Of a stretch of 64,000 nucleotides of DNA, positions 53,401 to 62,234 are shown in pieces. The stretch spans positions 46,513 to 110,512 of the forward strand of contig JAJPEN010000070.1 in the NCBI GenBank assembly GCA_021166835.1, given 5' to 3'. Made by a program: the position numbers and the translations under genes. Under the pieces are notes generated by a model. The model had not been told where the DNA came from, did no database searches, and saw nothing but the letters and a program-made list of their open reading frames with translations. The stretch comes from Burkholderiaceae bacterium. Its GTDB lineage: Bacteria > Pseudomonadota > Gammaproteobacteria > Burkholderiales > Burkholderiaceae. The first letter of the stretch is position 1, and each line of letters opens with the position of its first letter.

Positions 53401-53854
53401 CGACGAGATCGACCAGCGCATCCTGCGCGAACTGCAGCACGACGGACGCATGACGAACCAGGCGCTGGCCGAGCGCATCGGTCTGTCGCCGCGCGCCTGC
53501 CTCGATCGCGTGCGGCGCCTCGAGCGCGAACGCGCGATCGAAGGCTATCGGGCGATCGTCGGCCGCGCCGCACTCGGCGACGTGCTCGTCGTTCACGCCG
53601 AGGTCACGCTCGTCGACCAGCGCCAGGCCACGCTGCAGCAGTTCGAGCACCGCGTGATGCAGTGCCCGGAGGTGATCGCCTGCCACCTGCTCAGCGGGCC
53701 GTACGATTACCTCGTGCGCTTCGCGTGCAGCGACATCGAGCACTATCGCCGGATTTCGGATGCGTGGATCAACGATCTGGCGATGGGCGTCGCGCGCGTC
53801 GTCTCGCACCCAGAGCTGGCGACGGTGAAGGAATTCGCTGGCTATCCTGTCTGA
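53390..53854 (+). CDS. Lrp/AsnC family transcriptional regulator
   Basis: 154 aa. N-terminal winged HTH (LDEIDQRILRELQHDGRMTNQALAERIGLSPRACLDRVRRLERERAIEGY), then a RAM/AsnC effector domain (VMQCPEVIACHLLSGPYDYLVRFACSDIEHY). Adjacent to the arginine/ornithine fusion gene, so it probably regulates it in response to an amino acid (inference). Confidence 0.92.
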   Translation: MKRLDEIDQRILRELQHDGRMTNQALAERIGLSPRACLDRVRRLERERAIEGYRAIVGRAALGDVLVVHAEVTLVDQRQATLQQFEHRVMQCPEVIACHLLSGPYDYLVRFACSDIEHYRRISDAWINDLAMGVARVVSHPELATVKEFAGYPV

Positions 53855-53903
53855 TCCGCCGCGGGCACGGTCGCGGCGCCGCAGGGGTACGAGGAGGTAC
53901 GAA

Positions 53904-54662
53904 ATGACAACGATCAGCCGCATCGAGTGGACCGAGCAGACCTGGAATCCAACCGTCGGTTGCACCAAGATCTCGCCGGGCTGCAAGCACTGCTATGCAG
54001 AGGCGATGTCCCGGCGCCTGCAGGCCATGGGCACAGCTGGCTACGAGAACGGATTCGCGCTGACGCTGCTGCCTGAGCGCCTTGAGGATCCGATCAGGCG
54101 CAAGAAGCCGACGGTCTACTTCGTGAACTCGATGTCTGATCTGTTCCACGAACGGGTGCCGGACCATTACATCGACCAGGTGTTCGATGTGATCGGGCGC
54201 ACGCCACGTCACACGTACCAGATCCTCACCAAGCGGGCAGCGCGCATAGCGCGGTTCTTCAGAACGCGCCAAGTCCCGCGCAATGCCTGGATGGGTGTCT
54301 CGGTCGAGGACAAAAGGTACGGCGTGCCGCGCATTGACCACTTGCGCAAGGTCCCGGCATCAATTCGCTTCCTGTCGGTGGAGCCGCTGCTGCAGGACCT
54401 CGGCGAGCTTAACCTGGCAGACATCCACTGGGTGATCGTCGGCGGCGAGTCCGGACCGAAGGCGCGGCCAATGCAAAAGGCCTGGGCTCTATCGGTGCAG
54501 CAGCAGTGCGAAGCACAGGGCGTCGCGTTCTTCTTCAAGCAATGGGGCGGTTGGGGCGCCGACGGAAAGAAGCGAGCCAAGGGCGCCAACGGCCGTGTGC
54601 TCGAGGGCAGGACATGGGACGAAATGCCAGGCGGTGTTGCTGAGAGAGTCTCGGCACCTTGA
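53904..54662 (+). CDS. Phage Gp37/Gp68 (DUF5131) three-Cys-motif protein
   Basis: 252 aa. N-terminal IEWTEQTWNPTVGCTKISPGCKHCYAE with three Cys (20, 27, 30; Cx6CxxC), a radical-SAM-like metal motif, then VYFVNSMSDLFHERVPD, TYQILTKRA, GVSVEDKRY, FLSVEPLLQDLG and WVIVGGESGPKARPM. The family occurs in phages and islands beside TcmP, as here. Biochemistry unknown. GGAGG before ATG. Base use is less GC-extreme than in the neighbouring core genes. Confidence 0.9.
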   Translation: MTTISRIEWTEQTWNPTVGCTKISPGCKHCYAEAMSRRLQAMGTAGYENGFALTLLPERLEDPIRRKKPTVYFVNSMSDLFHERVPDHYIDQVFDVIGRTPRHTYQILTKRAARIARFFRTRQVPRNAWMGVSVEDKRYGVPRIDHLRKVPASIRFLSVEPLLQDLGELNLADIHWVIVGGESGPKARPMQKAWALSVQQQCEAQGVAFFFKQWGGWGADGKKRAKGANGRVLEGRTWDEMPGGVAERVSAP

Positions 54663-54754
54663 TGAGGAGCCATGGCGGCTTGATTCCACAGGTGGCCGTC
54701 GTGCACATTGGGGGCTCTCGAGCAGGGCAGCGCTCTTAGACGGAGTGGTGTCGG

Positions 54755-56023
54755 ATGGCCAAGGCGAAGCACTACAAGTGGGCTCGGGGAGGGCCCCTAC
54801 CCAAGCTTGAGCGGCACAGCGAGGTGAAGCACTCGGTACTGCGCGACTACTTGGTCGACTACTTCCTGACGCTGGTTGCCAGGCCCGAGCAGGACCAGAT
54901 CCGACTGACGATCGTCGACGGCTTCTGCGGCGGTGGCCTCTATCTGAACTCCGACGGCGAAGAAGTGCCGGGGTCGCCGATCGTGATCCTCGAGGCGGTC
55001 AAGGAAGCCAAGTTTCGCGTCATGCAGGAGTTTCGGCGGCTGAAGGACATCAAGTTCGACGTCCAGCTGATCTGCACCGACGCCAGCGGATCCGCGCTGG
55101 AGCACCTGCGGCAGGTTCTCGAGGACCGGGGCTACGGTGGGCTCCTGCGCAGGGGAGACATCGAGCTCATCGAAGGCGCCTTCGCCGACCAAGCCCCTGC
55201 ACTGATTGCCCGCGCCAAGAGCAGATCACCCAAGAGCGGTCGCGCCCTGTTCGTGCTGGACCAGTACGGGTACGGCGACGTGCCGGTGACGGTGTTGCAG
55301 GGCATCTTTAGCACGCTGAAGCGCCCCGAAGTCATCCTGACTTTTTATGTCGACTCGCTGATCAACTACCTGAGCCCGGACAACCTGAAGGCCTTCGAGC
55401 GCAACACGGGGCTGACCGGCGCCATCACCGCTTCGGACCTGGACAAACGGGGCCCGGGCTGGCGGCGCCTCATCCAGTCCTTGCTCTACGAGCGCATCAA
55501 GGCGCAGTCCGGGGCCAGCTACTTCACGCCGTTTTTCGTTCGTCCGCAGAAGGGGCACGGCGACTACTGGCTCTTGCACCTGTCCCAACATTGGAAGGCG
55601 CGCGACGTCATGGCCCAGACTCACTGGGGCCACCACAACCACTTTGTGCACTATGCAGAGCCCGGGCTCAACATGTTCAGCACGGGTTATGCCACCCGGA
55701 TCGACGATAAGGGCCGGTCGCAGGCCGCGTTTGAATTCGACGATCTGGCAAATAAGTCCAGCATGCGCGCGCTGCATGAGCAGATCCCGAAGATCCTCTC
55801 AGGCCTACCCGGAGGTGTGCGCTTTCGGGACTTCTTCATCGAGCAGGTCAACTCGACGCCGGCGACCAAATCGATGATCGAGCGCGCGATCCTCGACCTC
55901 GCTCGCGAGAAGGAGATCAAAGTGACCGGCGAGGATGGAAGCGTTCGGCACGTGCGTATGGCCCTGAAGGGCGACCATGTACTGCGCCTGCAGGATCAGC
56001 GGGCCATGATCTTCATTCCATAA
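54755..56023 (+). CDS. tcmP: Three-Cys-motif partner protein TcmP
   Basis: 422 aa. Family features: HSEVKHSVLRDYLVDYFLTL, IVDGFCGGGLYLN near 53 (methyltransferase-like glycine loop), LFVLDQYGYGDVPVTVLQGIF near 165, and a C-terminal winged-helix-like region. It is named for co-occurrence with the three-Cys-motif gene, found 92 bases upstream. A DUF6602 pseudogene follows, completing a mobile cassette. Confidence 0.88.
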   Translation: MAKAKHYKWARGGPLPKLERHSEVKHSVLRDYLVDYFLTLVARPEQDQIRLTIVDGFCGGGLYLNSDGEEVPGSPIVILEAVKEAKFRVMQEFRRLKDIKFDVQLICTDASGSALEHLRQVLEDRGYGGLLRRGDIELIEGAFADQAPALIARAKSRSPKSGRALFVLDQYGYGDVPVTVLQGIFSTLKRPEVILTFYVDSLINYLSPDNLKAFERNTGLTGAITASDLDKRGPGWRRLIQSLLYERIKAQSGASYFTPFFVRPQKGHGDYWLLHLSQHWKARDVMAQTHWGHHNHFVHYAEPGLNMFSTGYATRIDDKGRSQAAFEFDDLANKSSMRALHEQIPKILSGLPGGVRFRDFFIEQVNSTPATKSMIERAILDLAREKEIKVTGEDGSVRHVRMALKGDHVLRLQDQRAMIFIP

Positions 56024-56050
56024 CTGATAGGTGCGATCGAGAGGGCGGAG

Positions 56051-56896
56051 ATGAAGAGTGGCAGAACTCCCAAAGGAGGGTTTCGTCTCCACGACCTGCT
56101 CACCTCGGCCGCCGGCCGCACGAGCAGAGACTTGGCCCAACGACTTGTCGTGCATCCCGGTGAACTGGGCAGGGATCGGGAGGAAGTTGTTCGAGCCTTC
56201 CTGCGAAGCAATCTGCCGAAGCGCTACGAGGTATCGACGGGCTTCGTCTTCGACGCGGCCGGGCGAGTCAGTGGTCATCGCAGACACTTTCGCCTGCCCT
56301 GTGTTCGAGACCGCAGGCGGAGTCCGCTTCTTTCCATGCGAGGCGGTCGTCGCTGTCGGTCAGGTTAAGTCCTCCATGACCTCGGAGTCTGTCGTGCGCG
56401 CGGCGCTCGAGAACGTCGAGTCCGTGAGCGTCTAGATCGATCGGCTGGTGGCCTTGCGCACGACGTGACGTCAGGCGAAGAGATCGATCAGTGGAGCAAC
56501 CACCGGCACCAGATGTTCACGTTCCTGCTCGTGACGGGAAGAACCTTGGCAAAGGAGACGGCGACGGCTCTGTTGATGGACTTCGTACTCGAGCGCCACG
56601 TCCAACTCTGACCCAACGCTGTTATTGCCCCAAGTAAATACCTGCTGACCTATTGCTGCGACTACGGCGTATGCCCCAATCCGCATCACGCCCGCGGGGT
56701 CGCGTGCGAGGACGGGAGCGAGCACGGGGACTTGGTCATGCGCTTCTACCTGCTGCTCGCCAAGGCCCTCAGCGTGTCGTTGGTCGCTAGATTGCCGTAC
56801 GAGCGCTATCCGCAGCACATGCGGCCATGGACGGCCGAGGTTCATTTCCCTGCCACGGATGATCCGCCGCCGCTCTTGTGCCAAGTGATTCGGTGA
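56051..56896 (+). pseudogene. Decayed DUF6602 gene
   Basis: The first part (from ATG 56051, SD GGAG) reads VVHPGELGRDREEVVRAFLRSNLPKRYEVSTGFVFD. Around 56265 the homologous reading moves to another frame: SVVIADTFACPVFETAGG, FFPCEAVVAVGQVKSSM, ending in TAG at 56433. From about 56465 it returns to the first frame (SNHRHQMFTFLLVTGRTLAKE), meets an in-frame TGA near 56612, then continues YLLTYCCDYGVCPNP ... RFYLLLAKALSVS to TGA at 56894. At least two frameshifts and two nonsense codons: not functional. 27 bases after tcmP. Confidence 0.8.
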
Positions 56897-57042
56897 GCCC
56901 CAGGTCGCTCAGAAACCATTGGAACCTCGACGCCGCGAATGGCTTGTGCAGCCGAAGACCTGCCAGTCCCGCCGCGAACCGCTCAGTGACCGCTTTCTGC
57001 GGCCGCCGCCTTCCACGAACCGGAACCAACTGTCTCTGAACG

Positions 57043-57251
57043 GTCTGAAACGGTCATCCGAGTTGGCCAAGTGGCTGACCGCTTCTGGCGTAAAGCGGAC
57101 TGCACGAGCGCTCCCCAGCAACCCTTCGGTTCGCTATAGCGAAACCTCGTAGTCAATCGTCAATGGCGCGTGATCCGAGAAGCGCGAGGCGGTGAAGATC
57201 TCCGCCCGCTTCGCCCTGTCCGCAATCCCCGGCGTCGCAATCTGGTAATCG
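57043..57251. repeat. Left imperfect direct repeat bounding the island (att-like)
   Basis: Aligns without gaps to 63521-63729 over 209 bases, with about 20 mismatches by my count. It includes the last 38 or so codons of exodeoxyribonuclease III plus about 90 bases downstream of its stop. A duplicated gene 3' end is the usual footprint of site-specific island integration. Confidence 0.8.
57134..57251 (-). pseudogene. 3' fragment of an exodeoxyribonuclease III gene
   Basis: On the minus strand the fragment reads YQIATPGIADRAKRAEIF followed by TASRFSDHAPLTIDYEVSL and a TAG stop (57136-57134). The frame is intact but has no 5' part; similarity to xth stops abruptly at 57251. It differs from the intact gene at the right end by a few residues (RAE versus QAE, EVSL versus EVSV), so it came from a diverged donor. 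Confidence 0.85.
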
Positions 57252-57510
57252 CTTCGACAAAATACCTGCACGGCGATCGTCGAAAAGACCACTTTCGACC
57301 GTTATTGACCTTCGGAATCGATAGCTCCTACGGCCGCTATGCAGCGGGTGCGGCCCTACGCCGGTTATCGCCGATTGACGGCAAGCTGCCAACAAGCAGT
57401 CAGTCGCGTAACGGGCACCAGCCGTTTCCTTCGTGCTTTGAGCCACGGCTTGATCTAATGCGATGCTATGCCGACACCCGGGCAAGCAGATAACAACTGC
57501 CTGCCGGCGT

Positions 57511-58845
57511 TCAGGCGGATCGGAGCCGGACGAGGTCTTCGCTCAGAGACGCCTGCCAGCCCTGCTGTGCGCTAGTCTTCATTGCACGGATCGGCGTGAC
57601 GGCCTCGCACACGTAGCCCGCTTCGGCGGCCAACTCGCGCAGGATGTCCCCGACATCGATGAGGACGTCGGCATACCGGCTATCGCCAACCGTCATCAGC
57701 ACGGCGCCCTCGGGGTTCATCTTCCCGCGCACAGACTTCAGGATCCGCACCAGATCCGCGAAGTACGCACCGATCATGTCGGGAAGATGCGGATCCCAGA
57801 GCTGGTCGCCCTTTCTCTTCAGCGCTGCGACGGTCTTGTGAAGCTTGCGGGACTCGAGCCCTTCCCAGGTCATGTCGCGGTGGATCTGGACGTGCGATCG
57901 CAGCGTGGACGTTCGCAGCTCGGTGTTGTCGGCGCGGCTCTTCAGGTAGCCGAGCACCCACAGTTCGACGTTGTAGATGTCCGTGTAGTCGAAGCTGTTC
58001 GGGTACGGCGGCGAAAACAGCGCGACATCGACTTGGCCGACGTTGTCGACCTGGACTCGCGAGTCGCCTCGCAGAAGCGTGTAGGTTTCGCAGGCGCGCG
58101 TGCCGTGGGCGCTGATGTCGAACAGGGCCGCCTGGAACGCCGCCTGGAACGCGATGCTTACGTCGCGCGGCGTCTTCTGCGTGGCCTGCCAGTTGGAGCG
58201 GTATCGGCGTCCCTTACCGCTGATCACGACGTTGCTCATGTCGACCAGGATGCTTCCGAGCAGCACACGCAACAGGCGCCGGTTGACCGGGTTGACGACC
58301 TCATCGATCGCTTCGCGGATAGTCAGGATGCGGCGGAAGGTCTCGCGCGGGAAGATCCAGCGGTCCTTCAAGCCGGGCTCTACCATGGTGGTGGGCCAGG
58401 ACTCGTAGCGGATCGACCGGAGGTTGGCCGAGCGGCTGCTCATCTTCTTGACCACGCCGGCGAAGTCGTCGACCAGTGAGGCGTGGTTGTACTTCGATAG
58501 CTTGGCCTCGATCAGGTCGGCGAGGAACGGGTTGACTTCGATCGAGGTCGACTCGATGCCCAGGAACTGGCACGTCAGGGCCGTCGTTCCCGAGCCCCCG
58601 AAGCAGTCGAGGCAGGTCGACGGCCAGAACCCCAGGCAGCTCAGCGACTCGGCCACCATCAGCGGAGAGAACGCCTCCTTGAAGCGGTACCAGCGCTGGA
58701 ATGGCAGGTTGTGGCTCGGCACGTTTGACGACATCGGCGCCCCATCGACCAAGCCCTTGAGCCACAACGAGAAGTTCCGCCGCTCGGCCACGCCGAGGTC
58801 GGAGCAATTCTCGTCGATGAAGGTGCGAATGGCGCCTGCGTTCAT
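57511..58845 (-). CDS. Site-specific DNA methyltransferase (N4-C/N6-A type)
   Basis: 444 aa. SAM-binding motif I CLDCFGGSGTTAL near 78-90 and catalytic motif IV SPPY in ALFSPPYPNSFDYTD near 278, in that order. SPPY is commonest in N4-cytosine enzymes, but N6-adenine is possible. A further SAM-fold element SIEVNPFLADLIEAKL follows motif I. Target recognition is probably in the central 110-260. No restriction endonuclease gene of a standard type is adjacent; the nuclease of the divergent operon may be its partner. Start ATG 58845. Confidence 0.88.
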   Translation of the reverse strand: MNAGAIRTFIDENCSDLGVAERRNFSLWLKGLVDGAPMSSNVPSHNLPFQRWYRFKEAFSPLMVAESLSCLGFWPSTCLDCFGGSGTTALTCQFLGIESTSIEVNPFLADLIEAKLSKYNHASLVDDFAGVVKKMSSRSANLRSIRYESWPTTMVEPGLKDRWIFPRETFRRILTIREAIDEVVNPVNRRLLRVLLGSILVDMSNVVISGKGRRYRSNWQATQKTPRDVSIAFQAAFQAALFDISAHGTRACETYTLLRGDSRVQVDNVGQVDVALFSPPYPNSFDYTDIYNVELWVLGYLKSRADNTELRTSTLRSHVQIHRDMTWEGLESRKLHKTVAALKRKGDQLWDPHLPDMIGAYFADLVRILKSVRGKMNPEGAVLMTVGDSRYADVLIDVGDILRELAAEAGYVCEAVTPIRAMKTSAQQGWQASLSEDLVRLRSA

Positions 58846-58909
58846 GTCCCTGACTCCTCCCGCCTACTGGGCGACGACTGCGCGGTGCGCTTGCACTGAA
58901 TTGTCATTT

Positions 58910-58934
58910 TGAATATTCTACGAGTAAATATTCA
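58910..58934. promoter_or_regulatory. Inverted repeat operator TGAATATT-N9-AATATTCA
   Basis: Perfect 8-bp arms (58910-58917 and 58927-58934) in the AT-rich 98-base space between the divergent methyltransferase and HTH genes, ending 9 bases before the HTH start. Probable autoregulatory site controlling both genes. Confidence 0.6.
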
Positions 58935-58943
58935 TCCCAGCAA

Positions 58944-59324
58944 GTGCCAGTGTCATTCAAGCCGCCCGCCTCTCCTACCCCCCAGGAAATGGCCATGTTC
59001 ATCCGTGGCGCCTGGGAGCGAAGAGACATTTCCCAAAAGGAAGTGGCACGCGATCTCGGCATCCATCAGAGTCAGTTCTCCAAGCTGGTCAACGGGCTGT
59101 TCAAGGAGGCGGATGGCCACGCGGCTAGGCTATTTGAATATTCAAAGAAGCGCCAGGGTGCTGGCGCGCGAGCACCGGCATCCGCGGAGGTCGAGACGAT
59201 CCGTTCGGCCCTGACCGAGCGGCTCATGCGCGCATGGGACGGCACGGCCGAAGGCGCCCGGGCTCTTGAAGCGATCCTGGACGGTGCAGCGCGGTTGCGG
59301 CAGACGCGACCCCGAAGGCGCTGA
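58944..59324 (+). CDS. XRE-type HTH regulator of the island
   Basis: 126 aa from GTG 58944. HTH: FIRGAWERRDISQKEVARDLGIHQSQFSKLVNGLF near 20-54. A helical C-terminus (VETIRSALTERLMRAWDGTAEGARALEAILDGAARL) may dimerise. It may act as a control protein delaying toxic gene expression. Its coding sequence contains a palindrome matching the operator core (59133-59146). GTG 58950 is an alternative start. Confidence 0.8.
   Translation: MPVSFKPPASPTPQEMAMFIRGAWERRDISQKEVARDLGIHQSQFSKLVNGLFKEADGHAARLFEYSKKRQGAGARAPASAEVETIRSALTERLMRAWDGTAEGARALEAILDGAARLRQTRPRRR
59133..59146. promoter_or_regulatory. 14-bp palindrome TTTGAATATTCAAA inside the HTH gene
   Basis: Perfect palindrome whose core TGAATATTCA equals the two halves of the upstream operator joined together. 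It encodes LFEYSK. Possible auxiliary binding site for looping or roadblock repression, about 420 bases upstream of the ATPase gene. Confidence 0.4.
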
Positions 59325-59554
59325 GCCCGCCCACGCCCGCTTGGTCGCATCGCCGCCGCGGCTATGTCACCGCGTTGCCCACAGCACTCGCTCGAACTGT
59401 TACGAGCGTTGATGCTTACCTATACTGCGTCGCCATACCAGGTTGACGATGAGCAGCCAACGGGGCCAGGGAGATTCACAATGTCGCCGTTCCAAACCCG
59501 CGCCGTTTGCGCGCTGGCTTTCCCCTTCGCGGGTTCCATCGAAGGGCCGCGAGC
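59325..59554 (+). promoter_or_regulatory. Upstream region of the three-gene ATPase/nuclease unit
   Basis: 230 bases without a credible gene. A TATACT hexamer at about 59422-59427 is a possible -10; the -35 is not clear. A short frame at 59364-59558 has no recognisable features and is not called. Confidence 0.25.
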
Positions 59555-61585
59555 ATGATGAATCTGCCCGTCATTGAGCGCCTGCAGATTCGCAACTACG
59601 GGCTCTACCCTGGTCAGAACAATGACGGCGTCTTCGACATCGACCTGAAGCCGGGCTTGACGGTGGTGCTGGGCGCCAACGGCCTAGGGAAGAGCACCCT
59701 CGTAAACATCCTGTTCCGAGCGCTCACCGGCCCCTGGAACGTCAGCCTGCCCGACGGCAATCTCGGCACGGCCAATCTAGTTGCCGTGGCTCTGTCGCCG
59801 AAGCTCCGATCGACCTTCAGCGCCCGCGTCAACGACGCTGCGCGTGAGGCGATCGCGACGATTGTCTTCAGCATCGGGGCGCGTAGGTTTACCGTCACGC
59901 GCTCCCTGCAAAAGCTCGACCTCGTGGAGTTTTCCGTCGACGGCGACCCTCCCAGAACGGACGAGGAGGGGCTCATGAACGCGGTCCTGGCTGCTTCGGC
60001 TATCGCCACCTACGGGGAGTGGATCTTCGTGCTGCGCACGATGGTCTTCTTCTTCGAGGATCGCCGGATGCTCGTGTGGGATCCGACCGCCCAGCGCCAA
60101 CTCCTGCGCTGCTTGTTCCTCGAGCCCGCCCAAGCGCGCGACTGGTGGACTTCCGAACGCCAGATCCTCGACCTCGACTCCCGCATGCGCAACCTGCAGG
60201 CGGCGCTCGCGCGCGAAGAGAAGGAAGAGCGCAAGAAACAGAGCTTGTCCAAGGCGGCGCCGGAGGTGCGCGCCGAGCTCACCTCAAAGGAAACGCTGCT
60301 CCAAGGCGCGCTCGAACGCCAGACCAAGCTGATCGAAAGCATCGAAGAGCTCGATGAGGCACGCCGGCGTCATCGGCTCGATGCGCTGCGTGCCGCCGAG
60401 GCACTGCATGCGGCAGTCCACGAGCTGGAGCGCGCCCGCTTAGCTGCCGTGGAAGCGTGCTACCCGACGGCCGACGAGTCGATGCGCTACATCTTCTCGC
60501 GCCTGATGACCGATGACGTGTGCGGCGTCTGCCAGACCCCGGGGCGGCACGACAAGCGAGCGCAGATGCTGCAGGCGATCGACAGCAAGCGCTGCGTGCT
60601 GTGCGATGCGACGGTCGAGGCGGTTGAAGGCGCGCCCGTCGACCTTAGCGACGAGCGCGTGGCCGTGCTGCGCGCGCGCGTGGAGGAGGCCACAGTCACT
60701 GAAGCGGCAGCTCGTCACTCCCTGGAGACCTCGTCGGCCGAGTACACGGCTTCGCAAAAGGGCTTGGCACAGCTGAACGTCGAGGCCGCCGACATCGCGG
60801 CAGATATCGAGGCTTTGGTGCGTCAACTGCCACCCGACGAGCAGGCGGCGCGCAGGCAGACCGACGACCTCACTACGCTCAAGAAGCGCGTCGAGGTGAT
60901 GAAGGCCGACCTGCAGGAGCTTCGCGAGGCCTTTGCCGGAAAGCTGGCAACGTACCGCCGTCAGATCGGTGAGTTCTCCGAGCAGGTCAAAGCCGCGTTC
61001 GACAACATCGCGGGCGGCTTCCTGGTTGAGGAAGTGTCTCTGTCGTGGACGCCCATGCGCGTGCCGCTCGGCCAAGCCGGCAGCGGTGGCGTCGATCTCA
61101 CGCCGATCGAGTACCCGTCCTTCAGCATCGAGATGACGGGCGCCAACTTCTCGCAGGTCCAACGTCGCGACAGCCCCGAGCAAGTCTCCGAAAGTCAGCG
61201 CGAGTTCATCGACCTCGCCTTCCGGATGGCCCTCGTACGCGTGGGCACGCAGAGCCAGACGTCGACGATCATCATTGACGCACCGGAGTCTTCGCTCGAT
61301 GCGGTGTTCGTCAACCGCGCCGCCAAGGTGCTCGCGACGTTCGCCAACGCCAACAGCACGAATCGGCTGGTCGTGACGTCCAACCTCGCAGCGGGCAAGC
61401 TCATTCCGGCGATGCTCAAGGCAGCCGAGGATGTGCCGCGTGCGCGGTTCAACCGCATCGTCGATCTGTTCAAGGCCGGTGTTCCGACGCGGGCGATGAC
61501 CCATCTGCGTGAGGAGTACCAGGAGCTCAGAGACGAGCTCATCCAGCAAATCGACCCGAGCATCACCGATGCCGACCTTGCCTGA
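59555..61585 (+). CDS. SMC/Rad50-like ABC ATPase (ABC-3C-type)
   Basis: 676 aa. Walker A GANGLGKST at 40-48 follows an N-terminal RLQIRNYGLYPG. Coiled-coil arms about 205-310 and 365-480 flank a central insert with C323xxC326 and C347xxC350, a Rad50 hook-like zinc site. The C-terminal lobe has ABC signature VSESQREFIDLAFRMAL (544-560), Walker B TIIIDAPE (571-578), D-loop SSLD, and VVTSNLAAGK. The architecture and the downstream pair match ABC-three-component conflict systems, in which the ATPase senses DNA/nucleoprotein and licenses an effector. Start ATG 59555 (or 59558); its end overlaps the next gene by 17 bases. Confidence 0.88.
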   Translation: MMNLPVIERLQIRNYGLYPGQNNDGVFDIDLKPGLTVVLGANGLGKSTLVNILFRALTGPWNVSLPDGNLGTANLVAVALSPKLRSTFSARVNDAAREAIATIVFSIGARRFTVTRSLQKLDLVEFSVDGDPPRTDEEGLMNAVLAASAIATYGEWIFVLRTMVFFFEDRRMLVWDPTAQRQLLRCLFLEPAQARDWWTSERQILDLDSRMRNLQAALAREEKEERKKQSLSKAAPEVRAELTSKETLLQGALERQTKLIESIEELDEARRRHRLDALRAAEALHAAVHELERARLAAVEACYPTADESMRYIFSRLMTDDVCGVCQTPGRHDKRAQMLQAIDSKRCVLCDATVEAVEGAPVDLSDERVAVLRARVEEATVTEAAARHSLETSSAEYTASQKGLAQLNVEAADIAADIEALVRQLPPDEQAARRQTDDLTTLKKRVEVMKADLQELREAFAGKLATYRRQIGEFSEQVKAAFDNIAGGFLVEEVSLSWTPMRVPLGQAGSGGVDLTPIEYPSFSIEMTGANFSQVQRRDSPEQVSESQREFIDLAFRMALVRVGTQSQTSTIIIDAPESSLDAVFVNRAAKVLATFANANSTNRLVVTSNLAAGKLIPAMLKAAEDVPRARFNRIVDLFKAGVPTRAMTHLREEYQELRDELIQQIDPSITDADLA

Positions 61586-62234
61586 GTCGAGCGCCCCGCT
61601 GGAAGCACGCAAGCGCCCCATTCGGGTGCTTGCGCTGCTCGACGCGCTGGCGGACGCGTCGATCTTCGATGCGCCTCTGCGGGTCGTGCACGAGCTCGCC
61701 TACCTGTCCAACGTATTGGCGCCCGTATTCGAGCTCGCGCCGTTTAGCGCGAGCCTGCTGAAGCGACAAGGCGGCCCGTACTACCCCGAGATGCAGGAAA
61801 CCGTCGACTTGCTGGTGGGCCGCGGAATGGTGCTCGCCACGGGCATCCGATATGAGCCCGTCCCCGAAGAGAAGCGCTACCGCCTGCAGGCTAATTACCG
61901 GGTCAACCGGACCCTGGCCGAGCCGGTGCTGACCGCCTACCGGAAGGTCTACGCTGACACGGGCGAGCCGTTTTTCATCGGCGAACTGTGCGCCGCATAC
62001 AGCATGTTGGCTGACCAAGAACTCGGACAGGCGTTCCGGTTCGACGCCCGGTATGCAGACAAGGATGTGGACAACAACGAGGTGATTGACTTCGGCCAGT
62101 GGGTCAGCGCAGCCAGCACGAATTTTTCGCGCAATGCCGCCATGTCGTTCCGACCCGGCGAATCGCTGCAGCCGGCGGAGCGCATCTTCATGTACATCGA
62201 GCATGTGCAGAGGAAGGCTGGCCATGGCGGCTGA
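61569..62234 (+). CDS. ABC-3C middle component-like protein
   Basis: 221 aa, no membrane segment or recognised catalytic motif. A helix-rich N-terminus (RVLALLDALADASIFDAPLRVVHELAYLSNVLAPVFEL), then KRQGGPYYPEMQETVDLLVGRGMVLATGIRYEP, a winged-helix-like stretch of the type seen in ABC-3C middle components, and a C-terminal DFGQWVSAASTNFSRNAAM. It overlaps both neighbours (17 and 11 bases), so stoichiometric co-translation is likely. Assignment is by position and gross fold; no specific family is certain. Confidence 0.65.
   Translation: MPTLPESSAPLEARKRPIRVLALLDALADASIFDAPLRVVHELAYLSNVLAPVFELAPFSASLLKRQGGPYYPEMQETVDLLVGRGMVLATGIRYEPVPEEKRYRLQANYRVNRTLAEPVLTAYRKVYADTGEPFFIGELCAAYSMLADQELGQAFRFDARYADKDVDNNEVIDFGQWVSAASTNFSRNAAMSFRPGESLQPAERIFMYIEHVQRKAGHGG

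Larger units (their letters stand above)
56897..57510. other. Gene-free junction region between the two accessory cassettes
   Basis: Holds decayed sequence with recurrent GACCGCTTT/CGGTC-type words (56970-57100), the left 209-bp direct repeat (57043-57251) with its xth fragment, and 260 bases (57252-57510) in which no gene, RNA or clear motif is seen. Confidence 0.6.

Noticed and set aside
56058..56435. Independent 125-aa gene
   Set aside because: Its C-terminal half continues the homologous text of the overlapping frame starting at 56051, so it is a frameshifted piece of one decayed gene.
59364..59558. 64-codon frame before the ATPase gene
   Set aside because: No SD, no recognisable features, and it overlaps the ATPase start; treated as noncoding upstream region.
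59555..61585. Wadjet/MukB-type or canonical Rad50-Mre11 system
   Set aside because: No JetA/B/D-like partners and no calcineurin-like nuclease gene; the partners are a small middle protein and a PD-(D/E)XK nuclease.
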